Source: Porphyromonas pasteri (GTDB lineage Bacteria; Bacteroidota; Bacteroidia; Bacteroidales; Porphyromonadaceae). From it: 64,000 nucleotides of DNA. The stretch lies in assembly GCF_014647755.1 (NCBI RefSeq), contig NZ_BMPU01000001.1, positions 434,001 to 498,000 of the forward strand, in the 5' to 3' direction. The position numbers were made by a program, and so were the translations under genes. Positions 26,714-35,561 of this stretch are shown here, one piece after another. The notes beneath the pieces were generated by a model. That model saw only the letters and a list, made by a program, of their open reading frames with translations, made no database searches and was not told the DNA's origin. Within the stretch, counting starts at the first letter, position 1. Every line of letters starts with the position of its first letter.

Positions 26714-27343
26714 TTATTCCTTAGTTATGATGGAGAGCTCTCGGCCCCGGACAATTATCGCCTGATGGTTCGTGATCGGCACGAGAGAGAGCCGGCCTCC
26801 ATACGTAGCGAGTACAGTCTCTCCTATTTCGACGAAGGGGAAGCACTGGTAGTGAGGCAAAGGATACTTCTCAATCAAGCCTAGTGCAGCAAAGGAGGTC
26901 AGCTCGGGAGCAGCCTGAGTCTCATTCATTAACTGAACATACTCAATGCTTGGAGCAAGAATCATCGCCCCAGCCGACTCCCCTATATAGGGCTTCCCTG
27001 TCTCGATCTCCCGCTGGATAAGCTTATCCGCCCCCTTGCGCTTCAGCTCCTGAAGGAGGAAAAAGGTATTTCCTCCTGAAATGTAGATAAGATCCCCACG
27101 ATAGAGTGAGGCCTCAATCTCCTCGGCTGAAGCCTCTGCGACATCCAAAAGTTCGACTCTCAGCCCCAATGTCTCCAAAGCCTCTCGCCCCAGCCCAACA
27201 TACTCAGTATAGGACTCCGGGATGCTAGCTGTGGGGATGAAGGTGACGACCTTCTCTTGCAGCTCCATAGGGCAAGCATGCTCTAGTAGAGGAGCTACAT
27301 CGGCGAAAGAGGAGCAGAGGAACATAAAAATATTTGAGTTCAT
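26714..27343 (-). CDS. Peptidase E-like (S51) protein inside the V-ATPase operon, 209 aa
   Basis: S51 family, glutamine-amidotransferase-like fold; characterised relatives cleave Asp-Xaa dipeptides. The nucleophile Ser123 lies in YIGESAGAM, ISGGNTFFLLQEL precedes it, and His164 (PLPHYQCFPF) is a candidate catalytic His. Start MNSNIFMFLCSSFAD. It lies between ntpB and ntpD in the same direction (80-bp and 22-bp gaps), so it is almost certainly co-transcribed with the ATPase. Whether it has anything to do with the ATPase is unknown; supplying aspartate from peptides to an amino-acid fermenter is a possible reason. Confidence 0.87.
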   Translation of the reverse strand: MNSNIFMFLCSSFADVAPLLEHACPMELQEKVVTFIPTASIPESYTEYVGLGREALETLGLRVELLDVAEASAEEIEASLYRGDLIYISGGNTFFLLQELKRKGADKLIQREIETGKPYIGESAGAMILAPSIEYVQLMNETQAAPELTSFAALGLIEKYPLPHYQCFPFVEIGETVLATYGGRLSLVPITNHQAIIVRGRELSIITKE

Positions 27344-27423
27344 TCTCTGTCTTATTTGACTCTACCAGCTAGACCTATAGGGAGTGATGGCTCCCCATGG
27401 GCAAACATATTATCGCGAGCTTT

Positions 27424-28746
27424 TTAGGCTTTAGGCCAGTAAGTATCGATGAGTGATTGCTTGATATTGACTTCTGCAGGGCGGAAGTACTTACCGAAGA
27501 GTCCCCATGCAGTGTCGAGCATTCCTTCGATATCGACGTTGACGTCGATGGCAAGGAGCTCACGCGAATAGTCCGCAGCGAAGCGAAGTGTACGCTCGTC
27601 GTAGTCCGTTAGGTCGAAACCATTCTCCATCTTCGTCTGAGCACCTGCGGCATCGGAGAAAAGACGGACAGCGGCATTCATCACCTGTGGGTGATCCTCA
27701 CGTGTCTTCTTCCCGATGACAAGCTGCTTGAGTCGAGAGAGCGAGCGGAAGGGGTCAATGATGACCTTACCCACATTGGAGTCACGACGCAGGTAGAGCT
27801 GACCTTCGGTAATGTACCCCGTATTGTCAGGTACAGCATGTGTGATATCACCTCCAGAGAGCGTCGTCACAGCAATGATTGTGATCGAACCTCCATCGGG
27901 GAACTGCACAGCCTTCTCATAAATCTTAGCAAGGTCTGAGTACAGCGAACCTGGCATTGAGTCCTTAGAGGGGATCTGGTCCATACGGTTGGAGACGATA
28001 GCCAAGGCGTCGGCATAGTTTGTCATGTCCGTCAGAAGTACCAGGACCTTCTCCTTCTTTTCAACCGAGAAGTACTCAGCAGCCGTCAGAGCCATATCTG
28101 GAATGAGGAGGCGCTCAACGGAGGGGTCTTCAGTCGTATTGATAAAGCTGATAATACGGTCCAAAGCACCTGCATTGCTGAAGGTATTCTTGAAGAAGAG
28201 GTAGTCGTCATTCGTCATACCCATCCCCCCGAGAATAATCTTATCGCTCTTAGCTCGGAGTGCCACCATCGCCATGACCTCATTAAAGGGCTGGTCAGGG
28301 TCAGCAAAGAAGGGGATCTTCTGACCGGTGACGAGAGTATTATTGAGGTCAATCCCTGCAATACCCGTAGCGATCAGCTCAGAGGGTTGCTCACGACGCA
28401 CGGGGTTCACTGATGGACCACCAATTTCCACCTCACGCCCCGTGACTGCGGGACCACCATCAATAGGCTCACCATAGGCATTGAAGAAGCGTCCGATGAG
28501 CTGATCTCCGACCTGGAGCGAAGGGGCCTTCCCGAGGAAGATCACTTCAGCATTGGTAGGGATCCCTTCTGTACCACCGAAGACCTGCAGTGTTACCTCA
28601 TCTCCCATGATGCGGACGACCTGTGCCAGACGGCCACCAATGGTAGCCAGCTCTTCATTACCTACTCCCGTAGCACGAAGCATACAGGTAGCCTTGGTGA
28701 TGTTTTCTATCTTGGTATAAATCTTTTGAAATGCTTTTGCTGCCAT
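27424..28746 (-). CDS. ntpB: V-type ATP synthase subunit B (non-catalytic), 440 aa
   Basis: Regulatory nucleotide-site subunit of the A3B3 head. The chosen start at 28746 (MAAKAFQKIYTKIENITKAT) leaves 7 bp after ntpA; the frame continues 29 codons upstream into ntpA, but that part is not family-like. Visible family features are LIGRFFNAYGEPIDGGP, GIAGIDLNNTLVTGQKIPFF (no functional P-loop, as expected) and the C-terminal SRLKQLVIGKKTREDH. Confidence 0.96.
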   Translation of the reverse strand: MAAKAFQKIYTKIENITKATCMLRATGVGNEELATIGGRLAQVVRIMGDEVTLQVFGGTEGIPTNAEVIFLGKAPSLQVGDQLIGRFFNAYGEPIDGGPAVTGREVEIGGPSVNPVRREQPSELIATGIAGIDLNNTLVTGQKIPFFADPDQPFNEVMAMVALRAKSDKIILGGMGMTNDDYLFFKNTFSNAGALDRIISFINTTEDPSVERLLIPDMALTAAEYFSVEKKEKVLVLLTDMTNYADALAIVSNRMDQIPSKDSMPGSLYSDLAKIYEKAVQFPDGGSITIIAVTTLSGGDITHAVPDNTGYITEGQLYLRRDSNVGKVIIDPFRSLSRLKQLVIGKKTREDHPQVMNAAVRLFSDAAGAQTKMENGFDLTDYDERTLRFAADYSRELLAIDVNVDIEGMLDTAWGLFGKYFRPAEVNIKQSLIDTYWPKA

Positions 28747-28753
28747 AGCGCTG

Positions 28754-30511
28754 TTAGTTTTTAGCACGTTGGGATACCAGTTCATCGGCCTTAGCCTGCT
28801 GCTTGCGGAATTCGTCACTATCGAACTCTGCATAGTTCATCTGTCGGAAGGCATTGATCAGCTCCTTGAAGAAGTCACCAACCTCGACGAAGCCCTCGAA
28901 TGAGAATTCAGTATGGCAGACCTGCATAACACGACGCACCATGAATTCCTGACGCTCGAGTGAGCAGTTGCAGTCAATGCTATCAAAAGCATCCTGCTGG
29001 CAGATGATGAAGTCGATAAGTTCAGACTTCCAGAAGGTCACGTGATAATCAAGAGGCACACCGTCGTCCCCAAGAATATTGATCTGCTCTGAGATCTCCT
29101 TACCGCGGATGAGCCACTGCTTGAGTTCGCTCACTTGATCAATCCATCCAGCCCCTACTCGCTCAGCGACATAGTCTGCGAACTCAGGGTATTCGAGATA
29201 TTTTGAATAGCTATCGATTGGGTTGATAGCGGGATAGCGTTTGCGGTCGGCACGCTCCTGCTCTAGTGCATAGAAGCAGCGTGCTACCTTCTTAGTGTTT
29301 TCCGTCACAGGCTCCTTGAGGTTACCCCCTGCAGGAGAAACTGTACCGATGAAGGTTACGGACCCCGTCTGACCGTTCTTCAGATGAACGAAGCCTGCAC
29401 GTGCATAGAAGTTTGCGACGATTGCCGAAAGGTCCATTGGGAAAGCGTCAGGACCAGGAAGTTCCTCGAGACGGTTGGACATTTCACGAAGAGCCTGTGC
29501 CCAGCGGGAAGTTGAGTCAGCCATCAGAAGGACCTTAAGCCCCATGCTACGATAATACTCTGCGATAGTCATCGCCGTGTATACCGAAGCTTCACGGGCT
29601 GCCACAGGCATATTAGAGGTATTAGCGATGATGATCGTACGCTCCATCAAAGGACGCCCTGTGTTGGGGTCAAGAAGCTCAGGGAACTCCTTGAAGACTT
29701 CTACAACCTCGTTAGCACGTTCACCACAAGCAGCGATGATCACGATGTCAGCTTCAGCCTGCTTACTGATGGCATGCTGTAGGACGGTCTTACCCGTACC
29801 GAAAGGACCAGGGATAAAGCCCGTACCACCTTCGACGATGGGGTTCATCGTATCGATCATTCGAACCCCTGTTTCGAGTAGCTTATGAGGACGTGGCTTG
29901 TCTGCGTAGCAGGTGATAGGACGCTTGACGGGCCACTTCTGCTTCATCGTGATGGGGTGCTCTACACCAGACTCATCGACGAGGACTGCGATATTGTCTT
30001 CGACAGTATACTTACCCGCAGGTTGTAGACTCTTAAGCGTGTAGATACCCTCAAAGGTAAAGGGTACCATGACCTTGATTGACTGGAAGTTCTCTTCGAC
30101 TTCACCAAGCCAAGCTCCCGCAGTGACGCGATCACCAACCGTAGCTAAAGGCTTGAAGTCCCAGAGCTTCTCCTCATCCAAGGCGTAAGTATAGGAGCCT
30201 CGCTTGAGGAATACTCCATCCATCTTATCGAGGTCATTCTGCAGACCATCATAGTTCTTTGAGAGCATCCCTGGGCCGAGTGTAACCTCAAGCATGTGCC
30301 CCTCGAAGGTGACGGGGTCTCCGATGCGCATACCACGGGTCGACTCGAAGACCTGAGCATAAGCGTTCTTACCATTGACACGGATGACTTCGCTCATCAG
30401 TGGCACACCACCGACGGTGATGTAGCATATTTCGTTCTGGGCGACAGGACCGTCAGCCTCGATGGTCACGAGGTTCGAGACGATACCTTTTACACTACCT
30501 TTTGTTGCCAT
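28754..30511 (-). CDS. ntpA: V-type ATP synthase subunit A (catalytic), 585 aa
   Basis: Hydrolyses or synthesises ATP in the head of the complex. The P-loop is GPFGTGKT (235-242), and the arginine-rich SRWAQALREMSNRLEELPG and the non-homologous insert (about 115-185, FKPLATVGDRVTAGAWLGEV) are typical. The frame extends 18 codons upstream to 30565, but MATKGSVKGIVSNLVTIEAD at 30511 is the family start. It follows the DUF2764 gene by about 80 bp and precedes ntpB by 7 bp. Confidence 0.96.
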   Translation of the reverse strand: MATKGSVKGIVSNLVTIEADGPVAQNEICYITVGGVPLMSEVIRVNGKNAYAQVFESTRGMRIGDPVTFEGHMLEVTLGPGMLSKNYDGLQNDLDKMDGVFLKRGSYTYALDEEKLWDFKPLATVGDRVTAGAWLGEVEENFQSIKVMVPFTFEGIYTLKSLQPAGKYTVEDNIAVLVDESGVEHPITMKQKWPVKRPITCYADKPRPHKLLETGVRMIDTMNPIVEGGTGFIPGPFGTGKTVLQHAISKQAEADIVIIAACGERANEVVEVFKEFPELLDPNTGRPLMERTIIIANTSNMPVAAREASVYTAMTIAEYYRSMGLKVLLMADSTSRWAQALREMSNRLEELPGPDAFPMDLSAIVANFYARAGFVHLKNGQTGSVTFIGTVSPAGGNLKEPVTENTKKVARCFYALEQERADRKRYPAINPIDSYSKYLEYPEFADYVAERVGAGWIDQVSELKQWLIRGKEISEQINILGDDGVPLDYHVTFWKSELIDFIICQQDAFDSIDCNCSLERQEFMVRRVMQVCHTEFSFEGFVEVGDFFKELINAFRQMNYAEFDSDEFRKQQAKADELVSQRAKN

Positions 30512-30594
30512 GTATCCCTTATTATTTTGCATGCGTCCCCTCACTGGTGAGGCAAGGCGCTTCATATGATTATTCTGTTTTCTGAGTATGTAGC

Positions 30595-31575
30595 TTAGCG
30601 TCTCTGAGCCTTCTTGAAGTCCTGGAGTACCTGAGCACTTTCACCCTTAAGCGAATGGACGATATTACGGAAAGTTGCTTCTCCCTTCGTCTCATTGAGG
30701 TTGGCCCAGCGCTCGAGGATTCCAAGTCGGAGATAGTAGCAGAGTACATTGTCAATATCAAAGACTCGTACAAAGGTCCACTCATCCATCCACTGCCACT
30801 TTAGTAGGTCGATCAAGCGTTCTCGGCGTGCGATATCTCGCTCTTCTGCGATCTGAAGGACCTTAGGCAGGTAGGGAAGTTTCTCTCCAAGATCAAAGTC
30901 CTTAGCCTTCGACTGCAAGAGCTGTGTTTCCACCTCACCCTTCCCGACTAGATAACGCTGAGGATCCCAGCCTAATCGGCGACAAGTGAAGACAGCTAAG
31001 ATATTGCGGATATTCTTATTCAAGGCAAACCATTCTGTGAGGAAGGTGCTACTTGAATCAGCGATCGAATCATAGTAGTAGCTGGCGATCAAGTCTTCCA
31101 ATGCTAAGCGATCACTACCGATCTCATCGAAGAGGCGTGGTGCTACAGCTTCAGAGCTATCTTGTTCATCGCTCTTCACCTCACGGTGATAGAGATCATA
31201 GACGAAGCGAGAGATATAGTCTGGGACCACCTTGGGGCGCGGATTACGCTTACCTTGGTTAGCCGCCGCAGACACAGACTGTAGAGCTTGCAGGCGAATT
31301 ATCTCTGGGCTCAATGCCTCCGCGGACTCCCCTGAGTAGTCCACCTCATAGCTTTGCTCAGGCTCTTGCTCTGGTGGGGTAAGCTCTCCTGCGACGATCC
31401 AATTAAGAAGCTCTTTATTCAGTGCTTCTTGACGCAGGACTTCCAGCAACTGGAGATCTTGCTTCGTGAGGATAGGGAGGAGTTCTTCGTAGAAGCTTGC
31501 AGTAGTGAACGGAGGCTTGGGGCTATCTACCGTGATATTGGGTAGTCCAGCGATTAGTGCATAATACTTAGCCAT
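30595..31575 (-). CDS. DUF2764 family protein, probable V-ATPase subunit C substitute, 326 aa
   Basis: DUF2764 proteins occur in V-ATPase operons of Bacteroidota, Chlamydiae and spirochaetes, in the place where other bacteria have subunit C. The opening MAKYYALIAGLPNITVDSPK is typical, and the rest is mainly helical. At 326 aa it is similar in size to subunit C, which has no other candidate here. It lies between ntpE (28 bp) and ntpA. A role as the collar between rotor and head is an inference from position and size. Confidence 0.85.
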   Translation of the reverse strand: MAKYYALIAGLPNITVDSPKPPFTTASFYEELLPILTKQDLQLLEVLRQEALNKELLNWIVAGELTPPEQEPEQSYEVDYSGESAEALSPEIIRLQALQSVSAAANQGKRNPRPKVVPDYISRFVYDLYHREVKSDEQDSSEAVAPRLFDEIGSDRLALEDLIASYYYDSIADSSSTFLTEWFALNKNIRNILAVFTCRRLGWDPQRYLVGKGEVETQLLQSKAKDFDLGEKLPYLPKVLQIAEERDIARRERLIDLLKWQWMDEWTFVRVFDIDNVLCYYLRLGILERWANLNETKGEATFRNIVHSLKGESAQVLQDFKKAQRR

Positions 31576-31603
31576 GAATGCTCTCCTTAATTTATAGCGT
31601 AGG

Positions 31604-32194
31604 TTAGAAGAGCATCTGGTTCATCTCGGGGCGGAGGAAGCTCTTGAAAAGCTCAATAAATTCAGCCTCGCCAAACTGTACCTTGAAGCTACCATCCTTG
31701 GGAGCGATAGAGAAGTCTGTAGGCTTACCAGCTACAGAGCGAATCGAAACGCCCGACTCAAGCAGAGACTTAGCGTGGGAGGTGAAGTAGGAGCGGAGGC
31801 CTTCTGCATCAGCGGTGGAGATCTCTACGCCACGAGTGAGATCAAAGCGTTCTGCGATCTTAAGGATGAAGCTTCGGATGAAGGCGGGGTCAGATGACAG
31901 TGCCTGTACGCTACTCTTAGCGACCTCGCCTTGGATCTGATCGGAGATACTACTCTTGAGGGAATCGACGAGCTGTGCCGTATAGAGGCGAAGCTCTGAC
32001 TCTGTGTTTTTCTTTAGCTCGCTGGCTCGGCGCTCAGCAGACTTGATGATTTCTTCGGCGCGGGCTGTGGCATCTGCCTCTATCTTTCCAGCGCGTGTCT
32101 CAGCCTCAGCGATAAGGCGATCTGCTTCGGCTTGGCCTTGCTTGACGCCTTCGTTGTAGATCTTCTCGGTCAGTTCTTGAATCTTAGCATCCAT
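31604..32194 (-). CDS. ntpE: V-type ATP synthase subunit E (peripheral stalk), 196 aa
   Basis: Part of the peripheral stalk that holds the head still. A long charged N-terminal helix (about 1-85) rich in Ala/Glu/Lys heptads (AEADRLIAEAETRAGKIEAD) is followed by a small C-terminal globular domain ending in LRPEMNQMLF. No subunit G partner was found. First gene of the V-ATPase operon, with a good -33/-7 promoter upstream. Confidence 0.92.
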   Translation of the reverse strand: MDAKIQELTEKIYNEGVKQGQAEADRLIAEAETRAGKIEADATARAEEIIKSAERRASELKKNTESELRLYTAQLVDSLKSSISDQIQGEVAKSSVQALSSDPAFIRSFILKIAERFDLTRGVEISTADAEGLRSYFTSHAKSLLESGVSIRSVAGKPTDFSIAPKDGSFKVQFGEAEFIELFKSFLRPEMNQMLF

Positions 32195-32256
32195 ATCTGA
32201 TTGTGTTTACTTTGTCTACTGGTGCTATGGGTGAAGGGTCCTTCACTCGTGCATAG

Positions 32257-32286
32257 CAAAGTTAAGGAATTTATTTAGATAACAAA
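32257..32286 (-). promoter_or_regulatory. V-ATPase operon promoter (-33 TTTG, -7 TAACTTTG)
   Basis: On the minus strand TTTG (32283-32286) is followed after 18 bases by TAACTTTG (32257-32264), the best full match to the Bacteroidota TTTG / TAnnTTTG promoter in the window. The ntpE start is about 62 bases downstream. Confidence 0.7.
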
Positions 32287-32443
32287 GGCCTTTTAAAGCC
32301 CGTACAAAACAAAGATCAAACGCCCTAAATATGCGGGATCTCAACTCCATTTCTATACCGCTCTAATTACCACATTTTAGCCAATTAACCAGACATATTG
32401 CAAGGCTGCGAGATTAAAATGAGTTAAGTTCGCTAATACAGCA
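32287..32443. other. Short gene-free AT-rich spacer
   Basis: Between the V-ATPase promoter and the terminator of the S46 peptidase gene (the whole gap from 32195 to 32509 is 315 bp). No RNA or gene is seen. Confidence 0.4.
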
Positions 32444-32486
32444 AAGAGGCGCCCCTACCAAGTGGTAAGAGGCGCCTCTTTTATAT
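32444..32486 (-). terminator. Terminator of the S46 peptidase gene
   Basis: AAGAGGCGCC and GGCGCCTCTT form the stem around a loop that itself pairs (TACCAAGTGGTA); T-rich sequence follows on both sides. Confidence 0.75.
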
Positions 32487-32509
32487 TTATAGTTGTAGTA
32501 CCCGTGGGA

Positions 32510-34666
32510 CTACTTGATCGTCATCTCATCGATCAGACGGGAGCACTTGCCCCACTTATCGATGGTGAAGAGGACGTAGCGAATGTCGACTACGATCGTA
32601 CGCTGGAGGTTGGGCTCGAACTCGATATCACCGCTCATAGCTTCCCAGTTTCCGTCGAAGGCCAGACCGAATACGCGACCATTCTTGTCGAAGACAGGGC
32701 TACCGGAGTTACCGCCTGTGATGTCGTTCGTCGAGATAAAGGCTACGTGGAGCTTACCATCCTTCTTGTCTGCCCAACGGCCCCAATCACCCTTCTTAAT
32801 CAGCTCAAGGAAGGAGGGGAAGACGTTGAACTCCGTAGACTCGGGGTTATTCTTCTCGAGGATACCACGGCTAGTGGTGAAGTAGTCATACTCTACAGCG
32901 TCAGCGGGACTATAACCCTTGATCGTACCATAGCTCATACGCATCGTAGAGTTAGCGTCACTGGGCATAGGCTTGGAGGGGTTCTGCTCACGACGGCCAG
33001 CGAAGTAGAGACGGTTGCCACGATCAATAGGTTCGTAGAGAGGCTTCAGCTCGTTAGAGAAGGCCGTATAGATCTCCCACACCTTATTCGAAAGCAGGAC
33101 AGCGGGATCCTTGCTTAGGATTTCGGCTGCATTGGGCTGCTGAAGGGTCGCAAGAAGCTTATCCTTGTAGGGGACGACACTATTAGCGAAGAGCGCATCA
33201 GCATAAGCCTTCGTATCGCCACCATACTCCTTATTAATAAGGTCAAAGATCGGAGCTACGCGATTAGCATCGACGCGCTGACGTACGATGTCAAGCATAG
33301 CAGGCAGGACCTTCTGGTCAAGTGCAGGCACATAGTCCTTGTAGAGATCATTGATCATCTGAGCGAGCTGCTCCTTAGGCTGAGAAGCGAGCTTCTTGAC
33401 CTTGGCGGGATCACCCAGACCACGTGCAGCAGAGACGATCTCCGTACCACCGATGAGGGCTTCGCGCAGATACATAGACTGGCGCTCGATGTTACCAAGC
33501 TTCTTGTATGCACCTTCCATTTCGGAGAGAATGCCCTTGTAGGCCTGAGCCTTCTTGCCCGAAGCAGCTACCCACTCTTCGAAGGAAGCTTCTTCAGCGC
33601 GCTTCTGATCGAGGACGCCAAGCTTGACGAGCGCCTTGTTCATCCCGATAGAGTTCTTCCAATAGTTGGAGCTACGGGCGTACTTAGAGGCATACTTGAT
33701 GCGGGTAGCCTGATCAGCATTCATCGCTGCACGCCAGATATCCTGCTTGATGCCGCGTACCTCGATGCGAGGATCGTTCTGATCCCTCATACGGTTCTCT
33801 ACAGCGAAGGAAGGGATGTAGCGCGAGGTCGAGCCAGGGAAGCCGATAGTCATCGCGTAGTCATTCTTCTCGTGGCCTTCGGTAGATACGGTAGCGTGGT
33901 ACTTGGGCTTGTAGGGGACGTTATCCTTGCTGTAGTTGGCTGGAGCATTGTCCTTGTTCGCATAGACACGGAAGACAGAGAAGTCACCTGTGTGTCGGGG
34001 CCACATCCAGTTGTCCGTATCACCGCCGAACTTACCTACAGATCCTGGAGGAGCGAAGACGAGACGTACGTCGCTGAAGACATCGTAGGTAATGAGATAG
34101 TACTTGTTGTTAGCATAGTAGGGGCGTACCTGTACACGCTTATGCTCGCTCTTGAGGCGCTTGTTCTCAGCGGCCTCAAGGCTCTGACAGATCTTCTGGA
34201 TCTGCGAGAGGCGCTCGATTTCATTCTTAGGCTTCTTGAGCTGAGCCAGGATCTCCTTCGTGACGTCACGGATAGAGGAGAGGTAGCTCACGGTGAGCCC
34301 TTCGATGGGGAGCTCTGCAGAGAAGCTCTGCGAGACAAAGCCGTCACGGAGATAGTCGTGGTCGACGGTGCTCTGCGACTGGATAGCGTCGAAGCCGCAG
34401 TGATGGTTGGTGAAGATAAGACCTTGGCTGGAGACAGTGACCCCGGTACAGCCACGACCGAAGATTACAACGGAGTTGGCCACGCTGGGCTTGTCCAGGT
34501 TGTAAAGGGAGTCAATGGGGAGGCGGAAGCCCAGTTCCTTCATCTGAGCGACGTTCTCTCGCGTGAGCTCGTTGAGCAGCCACATCCCCTTATCAGCCTT
34601 TGCTTGGTAGCCGATAGAGAGGGCGGCGGTCGCCAGCACGAGCCCCTTCTTTAGAAATTGATTCAT
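32510..34666 (-). CDS. dpp7: S46 dipeptidyl peptidase, DPP7-like, 718 aa
   Basis: Periplasmic serine exopeptidase that releases dipeptides from peptides, central to nutrition in asaccharolytic Porphyromonas. Signal peptide 1-24 (ending YQAKA), then GMWLLNE. The catalytic His is in FTNHHCGFD (88-89), an Asp in GDTDNWMWPRHTGDF, and the nucleophile Ser654 in TGGNSGSPVFD. Residue +18 from the Ser is Gly672 (AFDGNWEAM), where the Asp/Glu-specific DPP11 has Arg; this supports DPP7-type preference for hydrophobic residues. It stands alone, minus strand, with its own terminator. Confidence 0.94.
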   Translation of the reverse strand: MNQFLKKGLVLATAALSIGYQAKADKGMWLLNELTRENVAQMKELGFRLPIDSLYNLDKPSVANSVVIFGRGCTGVTVSSQGLIFTNHHCGFDAIQSQSTVDHDYLRDGFVSQSFSAELPIEGLTVSYLSSIRDVTKEILAQLKKPKNEIERLSQIQKICQSLEAAENKRLKSEHKRVQVRPYYANNKYYLITYDVFSDVRLVFAPPGSVGKFGGDTDNWMWPRHTGDFSVFRVYANKDNAPANYSKDNVPYKPKYHATVSTEGHEKNDYAMTIGFPGSTSRYIPSFAVENRMRDQNDPRIEVRGIKQDIWRAAMNADQATRIKYASKYARSSNYWKNSIGMNKALVKLGVLDQKRAEEASFEEWVAASGKKAQAYKGILSEMEGAYKKLGNIERQSMYLREALIGGTEIVSAARGLGDPAKVKKLASQPKEQLAQMINDLYKDYVPALDQKVLPAMLDIVRQRVDANRVAPIFDLINKEYGGDTKAYADALFANSVVPYKDKLLATLQQPNAAEILSKDPAVLLSNKVWEIYTAFSNELKPLYEPIDRGNRLYFAGRREQNPSKPMPSDANSTMRMSYGTIKGYSPADAVEYDYFTTSRGILEKNNPESTEFNVFPSFLELIKKGDWGRWADKKDGKLHVAFISTNDITGGNSGSPVFDKNGRVFGLAFDGNWEAMSGDIEFEPNLQRTIVVDIRYVLFTIDKWGKCSRLIDEMTIK

Positions 34667-35054
34667 AGACTTACGATCTGTAATATCTGTAGGACTTTAA
34701 TACTGCACGCTACAGGTGTGCGGTGTAAAGATACAAATTATAATGGGCGACCCTACATAGAAAGGTGCTCTCACAGTATGATGTACGGCCTTCACAAGGT
34801 CCAAGGGAAGGACCTCCTCCCACCATAGGAAGAGCCGCAAGCGACCCACACGAAGGGCAGAAGCGAAGTTGCTCCTTCTCCTCTTCTATTCCGTTAAAGT
34901 AACGCGACTAAGCACCGTGGTCTGAGGAGGCGAATTCGGCACCTAACCAAGACGTATACGTTTCGTGCCTGAAACGTATACGTTCTGCTCCGAGAGCCCA
35001 TACCGAGTCCTCCCTCCCCTTGCCCTAAGCCCCTCCAGCGAGATGCCGTGCAAA
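34667..35054. other. Gene-free stretch with a two-unit palindrome pair
   Basis: No convincing gene or RNA. ACGTATACGT occurs at 34952-34961 and 34974-34983, 22 bp apart, with a TTTCGTGCCTGAA spacer, matching the seven-unit array at 41094 and the pair at 12235. Confidence 0.6.
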
Positions 35055-35435
35055 GGTCTCATATAGCTTTCTCTTCATTCCTATATAGCTTTGTTAAGTG
35101 ACCTATGTTAAGATTGTTGCTCTGCGTAGGGATAAAAGTTGTGGCCGAGTGACAGATAAGTTTGGACTACGTACGTAGCTCTAATATCTACGTGCGTGGA
35201 TATTTGGATTTACGTGCCTGGTCTTTAAGACTACGTACATAGATAGAAGAATACCACTGCGTGAAGACGCTTTTTCCTTCACGAGAATGGCACTTTTCCC
35301 TCCGCTGGATAAGAGGAATACTCGCGATAAGGCGAAGGGCTTGCGTGTCGCTTCGGAGAGGCGTATCGTGGGGCTGGGCGTGCGATGCCTTAGCACAATA
35401 ATAAATAGAGAGCAAGGGCTCCGCGCAACATCCTC
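35055..35435 (+). mobile_element. MITE-like element copy D (internally deleted)
   Basis: Same orientation as copy A. The hairpin domain is reduced to GGTCTC at 35055-35060, and only two CTATATAG units remain (variant at 35059, perfect at 35081). The four-unit ACGTACGT array (35169, 35190, 35212, 35233) and the right domain are well kept, ending near GCGCAACATCCTC. The pepO promoter begins 46 bp downstream. Confidence 0.65.
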
Positions 35436-35481
35436 ATACGAATACAACACCAAGCCCCGTATAACACGTAGCGAAAAGGTG

Positions 35482-35489
35482 TACCTTTG
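35482..35489 (+). promoter_or_regulatory. pepO promoter -7 box TACCTTTG
   Basis: TACCTTTG, 72 bases upstream of the ATG at 35562. The frame upstream of that ATG overlaps this box, which supports the shorter start. Confidence 0.55.
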
Positions 35490-35561
35490 CAGAGGCACAC
35501 AGCGGTGCTGCCCCTCACACACGGGGCTTCTCTCGCACGACCACTACAATTAATATCCATT

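Noticed and set aside
33872-34654. 260-codon plus-strand open frame opposite the S46 peptidase
   Set aside because: It is antisense to a well-defined gene; its length follows from the codon bias of the real gene, and the translation has no protein-like features.
35181-35522. 113-codon minus-strand open frame over copy D and the pepO promoter
   Set aside because: It covers the repeat element and promoter, has no family features and is not shared with the other copies.
35487-35561. Upstream extension of the M13 peptidase
   Set aside because: It overlaps the TACCTTTG promoter box, and the ATG at 35562 gives a proper signal peptide.
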